NCBI GenBank assembly: GCA_963741385.1 | Contig: CAVUHO010000003.1 | Location: 541,864-605,863, forward strand | DNA length: 64,000 nucleotides | Source: Sulfomarinibacter sp963741385 | Lineage (GTDB): Bacteria > Acidobacteriota > Thermoanaerobaculia > Thermoanaerobaculales > Sulfomarinibacteraceae | Direction of reading: 5' to 3' | Shown here: piece after piece, positions 1 to 8,376 of the stretch | Layout of the letters: each line of letters opens with the position of its first letter | Numbering within the stretch: the stretch's first letter is position 1 | Program-made: the position numbers and the translations under genes | The notes under the pieces: generated by a model | What the model was told of the DNA's origin: nothing | Database searches by the model: none | What the model saw: only the letters and a program-made list of their open reading frames with translations

Positions 1-822
1 TTCATTGGCGGCATCCAGACCGACGTGCGGAACATCGGCGAGCAATCGCAGACCCTCATGGACTCCTCCAACGATATGCGCAGCCTGTCGCAACAGATCG
101 CCAGCGCCAACGAGGAGACCTCGGCCCAGGCGAGCATGGTCTCGGCGGCCGCCGAACAGGTCAACGCCAACGTGCAGTCGGTGGCCACTGCCACCGAGGA
201 GCTCAACGCCAACACCCGCGAAATCGCCGCCAGCGCCTCCGAGGCCGCCCAGGTGGCGAACCGGGCTGTGGAAATCGCCGATCAGACCAGGATCACGTTC
301 GACCATCTCGACGCCAGCGGCACCACCATTGGAAACGTGGTCAAGGTGATCTACGCGATCGCGGAGCAGACCAACCTTCTGGCCCTCAATGCGACCATCG
401 AGGCGGCGCGGGCCGGAGAGGCAGGCAGGGGCTTTGCGGTGGTGGCTGACGAGGTCAAGAAGCTCGCCAAACAGACCGCACATGCCACCGAGGAGATCAG
501 CGCCACCGCGGAGGCCATCAGTTCGCAGACGGACGACGCCGGAAAGGCCATCACTGAAATCTCGGCCATCATCCGGAAGATCCACGATATCCAGACGACG
601 ATCGCCAGCGGCGTCGAGGAGCAGACCGCCACCACCGCCGAGATCGCACACAGCGTGACCGAGGCCGCCACCGGGTCCGGGGAGATCGCCGAACGCATCG
701 CCGGCATCGCCGCTGCGGTTCAGCAGACCGCCATCGCCTCCACCTCGTCGCACGAACGCGCCGACGAACTCGCCATGATGGCGGAAAAGTTGAAGCAGAT
801 CGTGGGCAGGTTCACCTACTGA
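1..822 (+). CDS. methyl-accepting chemotaxis protein, C-terminal signalling domain (5' end outside window)
   Basis: Open from the first base of the window, so the sensory and membrane part is missing. The visible 273 residues are an Ala/Glu/Thr-rich, heptad-patterned helix. They contain the highly conserved hairpin tip of chemoreceptors (EQTNLLALNATIEAARAGE, followed by GRGFAVVADEVKKLA). This tip contacts CheA and CheW in the receptor array. Flanking Glu/Gln-rich segments such as ATATEELNANTREIA and SGVEEQTATTAEIAHSV are typical methylation helices. The protein ends shortly after the descending helix (VGRFTY), as most MCPs do. Family assignment is secure; the ligand cannot be judged. Confidence 0.95.
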   Translation, partial: FIGGIQTDVRNIGEQSQTLMDSSNDMRSLSQQIASANEETSAQASMVSAAAEQVNANVQSVATATEELNANTREIAASASEAAQVANRAVEIADQTRITFDHLDASGTTIGNVVKVIYAIAEQTNLLALNATIEAARAGEAGRGFAVVADEVKKLAKQTAHATEEISATAEAISSQTDDAGKAITEISAIIRKIHDIQTTIASGVEEQTATTAEIAHSVTEAATGSGEIAERIAGIAAAVQQTAIASTSSHERADELAMMAEKLKQIVGRFTY

Positions 823-823
823 G

Positions 824-858
824 GAATTTCGGATTTCGGATTTCGGATTTCGAATTTT
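824..858. repeat. heptamer tract (CGGATTT)n
   Basis: Begins right after the chemoreceptor stop codon. Four to five units of CGGATTT with a 7-bp period, degenerating into GAATTTTC. It is the reverse orientation of the AAATCCG tracts elsewhere in the window. Confidence 0.9.
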
Positions 859-1027
859 CATCACAGCTACCCGCGAAGGGTGCGGCGAACGAGACGTGCG
901 GGAAGGGCGTGGGGGAAGATGGGTCGTTGACGGCTCGCCTACAGATTTTCATGGCCTTGTTTGTGATTATCGGATGCCCTTTCGCGGGTCATCTGAATCA
1001 TGAACCACCGCGGTGTGGCGCGCCGTC

Positions 1028-1060
1028 AAATCCGAAATCCGAAATCCGAAATCCGAAATC
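1028..1060. repeat. heptamer tract (AAATCCG)n
   Basis: Four units of AAATCCG lie just downstream of the 3' end of the minus-strand permease. With the tract at 824-858 they bracket a 170-bp intergenic stretch in which I see no gene. Confidence 0.9.
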
Positions 1061-1069
1061 GCGAATCCT

Positions 1070-2284
1070 CTATTCGTGTCTGAGCGCGTCGATGGGATCG
1101 AGTGATGCGGCCTTCGCGGCGGGGTAGGTGCCGAAGAAGACCCCGACCAGGGCGGCGAAACCGAACGCCAGCGCGATCGACCACAGCGGAACGTGCGCGG
1201 GAGGAAACCCTGGAATGGCCTTGGCGCCGATGATGCCCAGACCCCAACCGGCGAGGACCCCGATCAGGCCGCCGACCAGCGAGATGGTCACCGCCTCGAT
1301 GAGGAACTGCACCAAGATGTCCGATTTACGGGCTCCGACAGCCTTGCGGACGCCGATCTCGCGGGTGCGTTCGGTGACCGACACCAGCATGATGTTCATG
1401 ATGCCGATGCCGCCCACCAGCAGGGCGATGCTGACGATGCCACCGACCACGCTGGTGATGGTGCCGAGGATCGCGCCGGTGGTCTTCAGCAGCTCCTCCT
1501 GGAGCAGCACCTGGAAATCGTTCTTGATGCCTTCAGGGATGTGGTGGCGGGCGCGCAGGATCTCCTTGATCTGGTCCTTGGCCATTTCGACGGTCTCGGC
1601 GCTCTCGGCCTGAAAGTCGAGTCGCAGCTGCTTCAAGGCCTCGACGCCGTAGATGTCACGGGCGGTGGTAATGGGAATCAAGACGAAGTCGTCCTGGCTC
1701 TGCCCGAACATTTCGCCCCGGCGTTCCATGATGCCGACGATCGTAAAAGCCGACTGGCCGACGATCAGGTCGGTGCCGAGGATGGGTTCCTCGAGCTCGA
1801 GTTCGTCGATGACTTTCTGGCCGACCACGCACACGCGTGCCGCGCGCTGGGTGTCAAGATCGGAAAAAAACCGACCGCTCTCAACCCAATGGTTGGAGAC
1901 CTCCTGAAAGGACGGTCCCACACCGAGCAGCGTCATGGGGTGCCTTCGGCTGCCCGATCGGGCCTGTTCACCGCGGAAGAACACGGGGTTGAAAAGGCTG
2001 ATGCCGGAGGCCCGCTCCATGATCGCCAGCCCGTCGTCGTAGGTGAGCGTGACCTCGCGTCCGGCGAGGTCGGGGTCCTGTTGATCGTGGCGCGGGAAGA
2101 CCATGATGTAGGTGACGCCAACGCCCTCGAACTGGGTCGAGATCACGTAGTCGAGACCCTGGACGATGGACACCACGGCGATCACGGCGGCGACGCCGAT
2201 GATGATGCCGAGCATCGTCAGAAGCGACCGCATCTTGTTGGCGCGGATCGCCTGCAGCGCGATGAGCAGGTTGTCCCAGATCAT
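1070..2284 (-). CDS. MacB-type ABC transporter permease
   Basis: 404-residue permease of the MacB/FtsX (type VII ABC) superfamily. The start ATG overlaps the stop of the ATPase gene by four bases (ATGA), which fixes the start. After a short cytoplasmic N-terminus (IALQAIRANKMRSLLTML) comes the first membrane helix (GIIIGVAAVIAVVSIVQGL). A large periplasmic domain spans roughly residues 45-280. Three C-terminal helices follow (VVGGIVSIALLVGGIGIMNI, SLVGGLIGVLAGWGLGIIGA, ALAFGFAALVGVFFGTYPA) with the family ending AASLDPIDALRHE. It should work with the ATPase and membrane-fusion protein encoded directly upstream to move a periplasmic substrate or lipoprotein mechanically. The substrate is unknown and no TolC-type outer-membrane gene is in view. 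Confidence 0.93.
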   Translation of the reverse strand: MIWDNLLIALQAIRANKMRSLLTMLGIIIGVAAVIAVVSIVQGLDYVISTQFEGVGVTYIMVFPRHDQQDPDLAGREVTLTYDDGLAIMERASGISLFNPVFFRGEQARSGSRRHPMTLLGVGPSFQEVSNHWVESGRFFSDLDTQRAARVCVVGQKVIDELELEEPILGTDLIVGQSAFTIVGIMERRGEMFGQSQDDFVLIPITTARDIYGVEALKQLRLDFQAESAETVEMAKDQIKEILRARHHIPEGIKNDFQVLLQEELLKTTGAILGTITSVVGGIVSIALLVGGIGIMNIMLVSVTERTREIGVRKAVGARKSDILVQFLIEAVTISLVGGLIGVLAGWGLGIIGAKAIPGFPPAHVPLWSIALAFGFAALVGVFFGTYPAAKAASLDPIDALRHE

Positions 2285-2979
2285 GAGGCTGCCCCCGTTC
2301 CTGGAGACCGTGTGTCTTCGAGAACCTTGCCATCGAGAAGGCGGACGACACGTCGCGCGTGGGCCGCGATGTCCTCCTCGTGGGTGACCACGACGATCGT
2401 GTTGCCGGCGGCGTTGAGCTCGTTGAAGAGCTCCATGATCTCCGCCGATGTCCGCGAATCGAGGTTGCCGGTCGGTTCGTCGGCGAGCAGGATCGAAGGA
2501 TCGTTGATCAACGCACGCGCGACCGCCACCCGCTGCCGTTGGCCGCCCGAGAGCTCGTTGGGCTGGTGCTTGGCGCGGTCGCCGAGACCCACCTTTTCGA
2601 GCGCTTCGTGCGCCCTGCGGTGCCGCTCTTTGGCCGAAACCCGCGCATAGATGAGGGGCAGCTCGACATTCGCCAGCGCGCTGGCGCGGGACAGCAGGTT
2701 GAAGGTCTGGAAGACAAAACCGATTTCGTGGTTGCGGATCGTCGCGAGCTCGGTGTCGTCGAGATCGGACACGCGCTGTTGGTTGAGGATGTACTCCCCG
2801 GATGTGGGGGTGTCGAGACACCCGATGAGGTTCATCAGGGTCGACTTTCCGGAGCCCGACGGGCCCATGATGGCCAGGTACTCGCCGGCCTCGACCTCGA
2901 GATCGACCCCGTCGAGGGCTCGCACCTCCACCTCACCCATCGTGTAGATCTTGCGCAGATCGTGGATCGAGATCAGCAT
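2281..2979 (-). CDS. MacB/LolD-type ABC transporter ATPase
   Basis: 232-residue ATPase with every nucleotide-binding motif: Walker A GPSGSGKST near residue 39, Q-loop (FVFQTFNL), signature LSGGQRQRVAVARAL, Walker B ILLADEPTGNLDS and switch His in VVVTHE. The TGNLDS form and the short length are typical of the MacB/LolD/FtsE group. The gene is translationally coupled on both sides. Its ATG overlaps the stop of the membrane-fusion gene by one base, and its own stop overlaps the permease start by four. Gene order (fusion protein, ATPase, permease) is that of macrolide/peptide export systems. Confidence 0.95.
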   Translation of the reverse strand: MLISIHDLRKIYTMGEVEVRALDGVDLEVEAGEYLAIMGPSGSGKSTLMNLIGCLDTPTSGEYILNQQRVSDLDDTELATIRNHEIGFVFQTFNLLSRASALANVELPLIYARVSAKERHRRAHEALEKVGLGDRAKHQPNELSGGQRQRVAVARALINDPSILLADEPTGNLDSRTSAEIMELFNELNAAGNTIVVVTHEEDIAAHARRVVRLLDGKVLEDTRSPGTGAAS

Positions 2980-4238
2980 CAGTCGACCTGGACCTCGACA
3001 CCGCCGGAGCCGTCGTCTTCTTCTTCGGCGTCGGTCTTCTTTTCTTCGACCTTGATGGGATCATCGTGTTTCATGTTCTTGAGGGTGCGGTAGGGGCCGA
3101 TCACGACCTCGTCACCCACGGCCAGCCCTTCGGTGATCTCAACGTACAGCACGTCGGAGACACCCGTCACGACCTTTCGAAGGGCGGCCTTGCCATCCTC
3201 CATCAGGTAGACGACATCGACCTCGTCGATGCCTTTCGCCTTGGTCCCTTTGACCTCCTTGCCGTTGGAGTCGAGCCGCCGTTTGACCACCGCCTGGACG
3301 GGGATCGTAATAGCGTCCTCGCTGGTCGCGGTGAGGATGTCGACCTTGGCGGTCATCGCCGGCCTCAGCGACGGGTCGGGGTCATCGAGAGCCACCTTGA
3401 CAGCGAATCGAATGGTCCCCTGGGCCGGGTCCTTCCGACCCGACGTGGCGATTTCGACGACGTGGCCCTTCTGCGGTTCGGTGCCCAGCGCGTCGACGTT
3501 CACCTCAGCCTCCTGGCCGAGGGCGATGTTGATCACGTCCACCTCGCTGACCTCCACTTCGGCGAGCAGCACCGACATGTCGGCAACCGTCATGATGACC
3601 GACCCCGGAAGGTTGGTGGAGCCGGGCACCACCGTTTCGCCCCGCTCGGCGTTGAGCTGGATGATCGTGCCGTCCATCGGCGAGAGGATGGTCGTCCGCG
3701 CGAGATCGTCCTGGGTCCGCTGCAGGGCGGAGCGGTACTGCTCCACCGCCTGCTGCTGGGCCTCGAGCTCGACCTCGGCGGTGTCGAGCGCAAGCTGCGA
3801 GCTGTCCAGCGCCTGCTGGCTGACCAGTCCGTCGTCGATGAGCTCCTTGCTGCGCCGCAGGTTGAGCTGGGCGTTGGCGAGCTGCACCTCCTGGCGGCGC
3901 ACCGAGACCTCGGCCTGGCGCAGGGCCGCCCTCGCCTGATCGCGAGCCGATACATAGAGGTCGCGTTCGATCTCGAGCAGGAGCTGGCCTTTGGTGACCT
4001 CCTGGCCCTCCACAACCGGGAGTTTGATGATCTCGCCTACCACCTTGGCCGAGATGTCGACCCGTTTTTCAGGGGTGATCTCGCCGGTAGCCTTGACCCT
4101 GGACGACACGGTGCGGAGCTCCGCCGCCTCGACTTCGACCTCGGTTCCGCGCGGGCCGGAATCGCGCAGGCTCGCCCAGATCACGAGAGCGAGGACGATC
4201 AGCGCACCAGCCACAATCAACGCCTTTTTCATGTTCAC
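2979..4238 (-). CDS. HlyD/MacA-family periplasmic adaptor (membrane fusion protein)
   Basis: 419 residues. One N-terminal membrane anchor (ALIVAGALIVLALVIWASL) precedes a periplasmic adaptor with the usual order. A lipoyl half (VVGEIIKLPVVEGQEVTKGQ) comes first, then a long coiled-coil hairpin of Ala/Gln/Arg/Leu-rich heptads (about residues 100-175), then the second lipoyl half (SPMDGTIIQLNAERGETV). Beta-barrel and membrane-proximal domains follow, with an unusually acidic tail (EEKKTDAEEEDDGSGG). It is the first gene of the efflux operon, is coupled to the ATPase gene, and probably links the inner-membrane pump to an outer-membrane channel. Confidence 0.93.
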   Translation of the reverse strand: MNMKKALIVAGALIVLALVIWASLRDSGPRGTEVEVEAAELRTVSSRVKATGEITPEKRVDISAKVVGEIIKLPVVEGQEVTKGQLLLEIERDLYVSARDQARAALRQAEVSVRRQEVQLANAQLNLRRSKELIDDGLVSQQALDSSQLALDTAEVELEAQQQAVEQYRSALQRTQDDLARTTILSPMDGTIIQLNAERGETVVPGSTNLPGSVIMTVADMSVLLAEVEVSEVDVINIALGQEAEVNVDALGTEPQKGHVVEIATSGRKDPAQGTIRFAVKVALDDPDPSLRPAMTAKVDILTATSEDAITIPVQAVVKRRLDSNGKEVKGTKAKGIDEVDVVYLMEDGKAALRKVVTGVSDVLYVEITEGLAVGDEVVIGPYRTLKNMKHDDPIKVEEKKTDAEEEDDGSGGVEVQVD

Positions 4239-4291
4239 CTTCCAAACCGGACCATCAATCTCAGGCTGCGGATCTTCCCGTCGTCACGAAG

Positions 4292-5059
4292 TCAGCCCAT
4301 GATCATCGCAAAGGCTGACTTGACCACGATCATGGCGATCCAAGGGACGAGTGCGGCAACGGCGGCCTTGCCGCGCGAGATCTTGCCGACGGTGGCAAAG
4401 CCCATGATCAACAGTACGACCACCCAGATATTGAAGATGCTGATCGTGCCGGCCGCCGACGACAGCCAGGCGGGCGTTTCGGGGGACAGGAAGGCCCCGA
4501 GGTTGGCCTTGACGATATTGCCAAGCTCCTGCTCGGGCACTTTCCCGACCCTTTGCACCAGCACACCGGTCAGGACCAGCGCCACGGCGGTCGCGGGCCA
4601 GTAACCGTGGAGCACCGTTGACAGCGTCGTCTTGAAATCGATCTCCGAACCGACGATCTTGAGCATCACCAGAAAGACCGCGGCCATGAGCGCCCACACC
4701 AGCGGTGCGACTACCAAACCGACGATCGGCGCGAACTTGGCGATTTTTTCGGCCGGGACGAGCATCTGTTCCATCTGTTCATCGGTGATTTCGTCTGCTC
4801 GGTCTGCCATCCGTGCGCGGATGGTGGCCTCGTAGTCGACGTGGGGTGCGACGGCGACCTGAACCCCGACCCCGAGAAGCACAAGCACGATCATGAGCAG
4901 GATCCAGGTCGGTTTGACGCCGATGTCCTCGAAAACCTGCCCGGGAGACGTGAACATCATCCACAGGCGCTGAAACCCGCTGTAACGGGACGCCGTCGAC
5001 GGCGTCGGCGGCTGGGTCAGTTCGGGTTCGTAACCGGGTCGTTCCACGTTGTCACTCAT
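4292..5059 (-). CDS. Yip1-domain integral membrane protein
   Basis: 255 residues. A hydrophilic N-terminus carries the phrase FQRLWMMFTSPGQVFEDIG, the usual opening of bacterial YIP1-family proteins. About five hydrophobic helices follow (WILLMIVLVLLGVGVQVAV, PIVGLVVAPLVWALMAAVF, ATAVALVLTGVLV, IFNIWVVVLLIMGFATVG, AVAALVPWIAMIVV). It lies 53 bp upstream of, and codirectional with, the MacAB-like operon, so it may be the first gene of that transcript. Bacterial members often accompany ABC efflux genes, but their role is not established. Confidence 0.8.
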   Translation of the reverse strand: MSDNVERPGYEPELTQPPTPSTASRYSGFQRLWMMFTSPGQVFEDIGVKPTWILLMIVLVLLGVGVQVAVAPHVDYEATIRARMADRADEITDEQMEQMLVPAEKIAKFAPIVGLVVAPLVWALMAAVFLVMLKIVGSEIDFKTTLSTVLHGYWPATAVALVLTGVLVQRVGKVPEQELGNIVKANLGAFLSPETPAWLSSAAGTISIFNIWVVVLLIMGFATVGKISRGKAAVAALVPWIAMIVVKSAFAMIMG

Positions 5060-5206
5060 CGTCAGCCTCCTCCTCGAGTGGATCTCTCACACTGTTTACT
5101 GTGCACCGCGGATTATATTCCGGAATCTCAGAAATTCGGGGAGATCGTTCCCTGCGGTGAATTGGGCAGGAACCTCCGCAGCACTCGGGCCGTTTCCCGG
5201 CGTCCC

Positions 5207-5300
5207 TCCCGTGAGGATGCCAGGCACGCCGCAATGATGTTGAGGACAACATCATGGCGGGAGCCAGGCACCTCCGCCGCACGCGGCTCGTTTCCGCACT
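5207..5300. repeat. C-type hairpin repeat with ATGATGTTG palindrome
   Basis: The 331-bp gap before the PLD gene holds no gene. It contains a perfect hairpin at 5234-5255 (arms ATGATGTTG and CAACATCAT, loop AGGA), flanked by 'GCCAGGCAC'-type arms. The module CCTCCGCCGCACGCGGCTCG follows, and recurs near 7470, 7625 and 15165. The same hairpin in reverse orientation is at 15208-15229. Confidence 0.8.
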
Positions 5301-5311
5301 CGCTTCCCGGG

Positions 5312-5360
5312 AGGGGTGGGTGGCAAATCCGAAATCCGAAATCCGAAATCCGAAATTCCG
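5312..5360. repeat. G-run plus heptamer tract (AAATCCG)n
   Basis: The G-rich run GGGAGGGGTGGGTGG is followed by four AAATCCG units at 5326-5360. The tract ends 29 bp before the start codon of the PLD-family gene. Confidence 0.88.
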
Positions 5361-5389
5361 CTGTGGCGTTCTGCTAAAGTGCCGCCCGC

Positions 5390-6856
5390 ATGAGTGGGTG
5401 GAGGCGTTTTCTTCGCATCGCCGTCTGGGTCGCGCTCCTGGCCGCCGCCGGCGGCTGGGCGCATGCCGGAGACACGGAGTCCATCGAGGATCTGGTGTGC
5501 AGGGTCGGGCGGACGCGGTGGACCTTCAACAACTCCGTCGAGCTGGTCGTCGACCCGCGTGCGGCCTGGCAGGCCCGTCTCGATCTTGTCGAGTCGGCGA
5601 GGCACCACGTCCTGATCAGCACCTTTGCCTGGCACAACGACACCTATGGCCGTGAATTCCGGGAGTACCTCAAGACGGTGGTCAGCCGGCGCAAGACCGA
5701 AGGCACCGAGGTCTCCGTCCGGGTGTTGGGCGACGCGACCGCGTTTGGACTGTTCAGCACCTCCTTCGACGGGCTCGAACGAGAGGGCGCCCAGGTGCGG
5801 GGCTTCAACCGCAGTTCGTGGGGTCTCACGGCGATGTATGACGTCCGCATGCATGACAAGGTCGTGATAGCCGATGGTCAACGGGCATTGGTCGGAGGAC
5901 GCAACTATGCCGATCTCTATTACGATCCTCTGCGGTGGTGGCTCGACCTCGGGGTGAGTCTCGAAGGCCCCGCGGTCGACGACCTCCAGATGAACTTTCT
6001 GAAATCGTGGGAAACGACTGAGTTCAACCGAAAGGCCGGGCGTTTTCTTCTGCCGCAGGAGATGCTCGTCAAAGTCATTCGGACCTTTTGGCTGACGGGT
6101 CGCTACCCGAACGGCAGGAGCCCCCTCCGGGAGTTCATGACGACCGCCTATTTCCCCCAGTGGTCCGAAACCGCCGGAGAGGTCCCGGTCGCGGTGTTGT
6201 ACGACAACCCGCTCGTGAGGCGTCGGGCCGCCACGACGGACCTTGTGATCGCGTTGGCCGGGCGCGCGGTCGACCGGATCGACCTCATGACCCCGTTTCC
6301 AAACATGCCGCCCGATCTGACCGCAGCTCTCGTCGCTGCCTCTGCGCGCGGTGTGAAGGTCAGGGTTGTGGTCAACGGCGATGAGGCGGCAATTCGCGGT
6401 GGCCCGTTTCTTTCCGCCAGTTATCCGACGCTGATCCAGCTCATCGAGGGTGGGGTGGAGGTGTGGGCCTGGCGGGCCAATGGGGACCTCCTCGATGCTG
6501 TCGAGGCGAGCGGCTGCATCCCGCAGTTGCTGCCGCCGATCGCACTCCACGGGAAGATGGTGCGGGTGGACGATGACCTCTCTATCGTTCATTCGTCCAA
6601 CTTCAACATCCGATCGACCTATTACAACACCGAGGAGGGAGTGGTTGTCCTCGACCGGGAGTTCAACCGCGTCCTCGGCGATCTCGTCGACCAGCTCATC
6701 GAGAAACGCGATGCCTTCCTGGAATGCCAGGAGGGCCAAAAGCCCCCGTCGCTCCCGCCCATCATGGATCTGCTGACGGCCGATGACCTGCCGGAATTGC
6801 GCAAGGAACTCGGCCACAAACAGCGCATTCTGGACGCATGGAGTGTGGTGTGGTGA
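5390..6856 (+). CDS. secreted phospholipase D / cardiolipin synthase-like protein
   Basis: 488 residues with a cleavable signal peptide (FLRIAVWVALLAAAGGWAHA) and two HxK motifs of the PLD superfamily. The first is MHDKVVIADGQRALVGGRN (about residues 155-173). The second is LHGKMVRVDD with VHSSNFNIRS (about residues 385-410). Paired HKD motifs build one active site through a phospho-histidine intermediate, in phospholipases, cardiolipin synthases and some nucleases. The N-terminal export signal and lack of further membrane helices point to a periplasmic or secreted enzyme rather than a classical ClsA. Substrate cannot be read from sequence. The next gene starts 18 bp inside this one, so they are cotranscribed. 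Confidence 0.85.
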   Translation: MSGWRRFLRIAVWVALLAAAGGWAHAGDTESIEDLVCRVGRTRWTFNNSVELVVDPRAAWQARLDLVESARHHVLISTFAWHNDTYGREFREYLKTVVSRRKTEGTEVSVRVLGDATAFGLFSTSFDGLEREGAQVRGFNRSSWGLTAMYDVRMHDKVVIADGQRALVGGRNYADLYYDPLRWWLDLGVSLEGPAVDDLQMNFLKSWETTEFNRKAGRFLLPQEMLVKVIRTFWLTGRYPNGRSPLREFMTTAYFPQWSETAGEVPVAVLYDNPLVRRRAATTDLVIALAGRAVDRIDLMTPFPNMPPDLTAALVAASARGVKVRVVVNGDEAAIRGGPFLSASYPTLIQLIEGGVEVWAWRANGDLLDAVEASGCIPQLLPPIALHGKMVRVDDDLSIVHSSNFNIRSTYYNTEEGVVVLDREFNRVLGDLVDQLIEKRDAFLECQEGQKPPSLPPIMDLLTADDLPELRKELGHKQRILDAWSVVW

Positions 6857-7464
6857 ACCTGTGCCGCGCTGCGGTCGGGTTGGGTGTGGTTCTCGTGGTC
6901 CTGAGTTCCCCGGTCCTGATGGCCGATGACGACATCATCGACGTCGACCTCTGGCACGCCGAACTCTCCGATGCGATGGGGCCTGAGCCTCCAGAGCCAG
7001 AGCAGCGGGTATCGTTGGGGGTGTATCCGGAGATCGGCGCAGCCGTCGGCCCCCCCAACTGGTACGCCGGTCAGGGCAACGTCTATCTTTCGTTTTCAAA
7101 CGGCAGGACGTTCAGCATCTTCGGTGGTTACGGTCACGAGTGGGGACCGCAGGCGGAGGCGCAGATCATCACAGTCGGCTGGGGGGGCGTGCGCTCCATC
7201 CCGGTGGCTTCGCATCAACTGGGGTTCCACGGCAAGTTCATCCGCTATCGACGCTGGGACGATGACGATCACGGCGTCCATCACGGTCTCTCCATCGGCA
7301 CCATGCACGGCGTGGGTGTCAGCGCACTGTCCTTCGAGATGGGTGCGGCGCGATCTGAACGGAACCACTGGATGATCACCCTCCAGGTGTCCCTCAAGTT
7401 CGCCGTACCTGTGTACATCCCGCTGACCAGGGATCGGCCCGAGCGGACCAACTCCGGTCCCTGA
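6838..7464 (+). CDS. secreted protein of unknown function
   Basis: 208 residues, not recognised. A hydrophobic N-terminal signal (AAVGLGVVLVVLSSPVLMA) is followed by an acidic linker rich in Pro/Glu. Then comes an alternating pattern (GNVYLSFSNGRTFSIFGGYG, AQIITVGWGGVRSI, HQLGFHGKFIRYRRW, WMITLQVSLKFAVPVY) that would suit beta strands, possibly a small outer-membrane barrel. It overlaps the end of the PLD-like gene, so the two may act together at the envelope. A GTG at 6853 is an alternative start. Function unknown. Confidence 0.6.
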   Translation: MECGVVNLCRAAVGLGVVLVVLSSPVLMADDDIIDVDLWHAELSDAMGPEPPEPEQRVSLGVYPEIGAAVGPPNWYAGQGNVYLSFSNGRTFSIFGGYGHEWGPQAEAQIITVGWGGVRSIPVASHQLGFHGKFIRYRRWDDDDHGVHHGLSIGTMHGVGVSALSFEMGAARSERNHWMITLQVSLKFAVPVYIPLTRDRPERTNSGP

Positions 7465-7465
7465 T

Positions 7466-7760
7466 TCGCTGGCACCTCCGCCGCACGCGGCTCGTTTCCG
7501 CAGGCGGTTGCTGGCGGCCTGCGGCCGCCGCGACCCACCCTGGCCAGCGAGTGGCCGATGGCCGACCACCACCCATCCTACCGTTTCGGCCGTCGGCCAC
7601 GAATCGCTGCCTCGGGTGGGTTCCCGGGAGGCCTCCGCCGCACGCGGCACGTTTCCGCAGGCGCTTCCCGAGAGGAGCCACCCTTGACATTGTTGGCCCA
7701 TGATCTCCTACCGGCAGTTCGATGGGGGGAGTCCAACAATGTCAAAAGTGGCACCTCCGC
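7466..7760. repeat. cluster of C-type repeats with a long-range 13-bp inverted repeat
   Basis: No gene in this stretch. CCTCCGCCGCACG modules occur near 7470, 7628 and 7752. A perfect inverted repeat has arms TTGACATTGTTGG (7684-7696) and CCAACAATGTCAA (7733-7745) around a 36-bp loop. A related pair is at 15078-15140. The arms sit between the CCTCCGCCGCACG modules as one composite mobile-looking unit. Confidence 0.75.
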
Positions 7761-7804
7761 CGCACGTGGTCCCACCCACCCTGAGCACTCGGACTTTCAT
7801 TGTC

Positions 7805-7869
7805 GGTGGGGGGGTGGGCGGGAAATCCGAAATCCGAAATCCGAAATCCGAAATTCCTAATTCCTAATT
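7805..7869. repeat. G-run plus heptamer tract (AAATCCG)n
   Basis: A G-rich run (GTGGGGGGGTGGGCGGG) leads into about five AAATCCG units from 7823, decaying to AATTCCT units. The tract ends 20 bp before the fxsA start. Confidence 0.9.
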
Positions 7870-7889
7870 TCCTGGTCTATCCTCCTCCT

Positions 7890-8300
7890 ATGTTCCTCCG
7901 CCTCCTCCTCCTGTTCACCATCGTTCCTCTCGTCGAGCTCTACCTGCTGATCACCATCGGCGGTGTCATCGGCGTGGTGCCGACGATCGCCATCGTCATC
8001 GGCACCGGCGTGCTCGGCGCCTGGCTCGCGCGCTGGCAGGGCCTGGCCGTGCTGCGCCGAATCCAGGACGAGATGGCGGCCGGGCGGCTGCCCACCGACG
8101 CCTTGATCGACGGTCTTCTGGTTTTGGTTGCGGCAGCCATGCTCCTGACTCCGGGTCTTCTCACCGACACCACCGGATTTTTTCTGTTGATCCCCGGAAG
8201 TCGCGCGGTGGTGCGTCGAGTCGTGGCGGCGGCGATGGCGCGAAAGGCACGCCTCGGCGAACCGAATGTGATTGACGCGAAATGGTTTCGAGAGGATTGA
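7890..8300 (+). CDS. fxsA: FxsA family membrane protein
   Basis: 136 residues with the FxsA pattern. The N-terminus is LLLLFTIVPLVELYLLITIG. Then come the glycine-rich helix VIGTGVLGAWLARWQGLAVL, a short loop (RIQDEMAAGRLPTDALIDG) and a third helix (LLVLVAAAMLLTPGLLTD) followed by GFFLLIPGSRA. In E. coli FxsA relieves F-plasmid exclusion of phage T7; its normal role is unknown. The ATG at 7890 was chosen because longer forms would translate the upstream heptamer repeat. Confidence 0.9.
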   Translation: MFLRLLLLFTIVPLVELYLLITIGGVIGVVPTIAIVIGTGVLGAWLARWQGLAVLRRIQDEMAAGRLPTDALIDGLLVLVAAAMLLTPGLLTDTTGFFLLIPGSRAVVRRVVAAAMARKARLGEPNVIDAKWFRED

Positions 8301-8376
8301 GAACCCCTCTCGAGTCACGGCATCGGGCCTTTCGAATCGCGGTACAATCGAGGTTCATGATGAGAGTTCAACCGGA

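Noticed and set aside
1193..2650. Long plus-strand frame opposite the ABC permease and ATPase
   Set aside because: It is antisense to clearly conserved transporter genes and reads as His/Asp/Arg-rich low-complexity text, a usual high-GC shadow.
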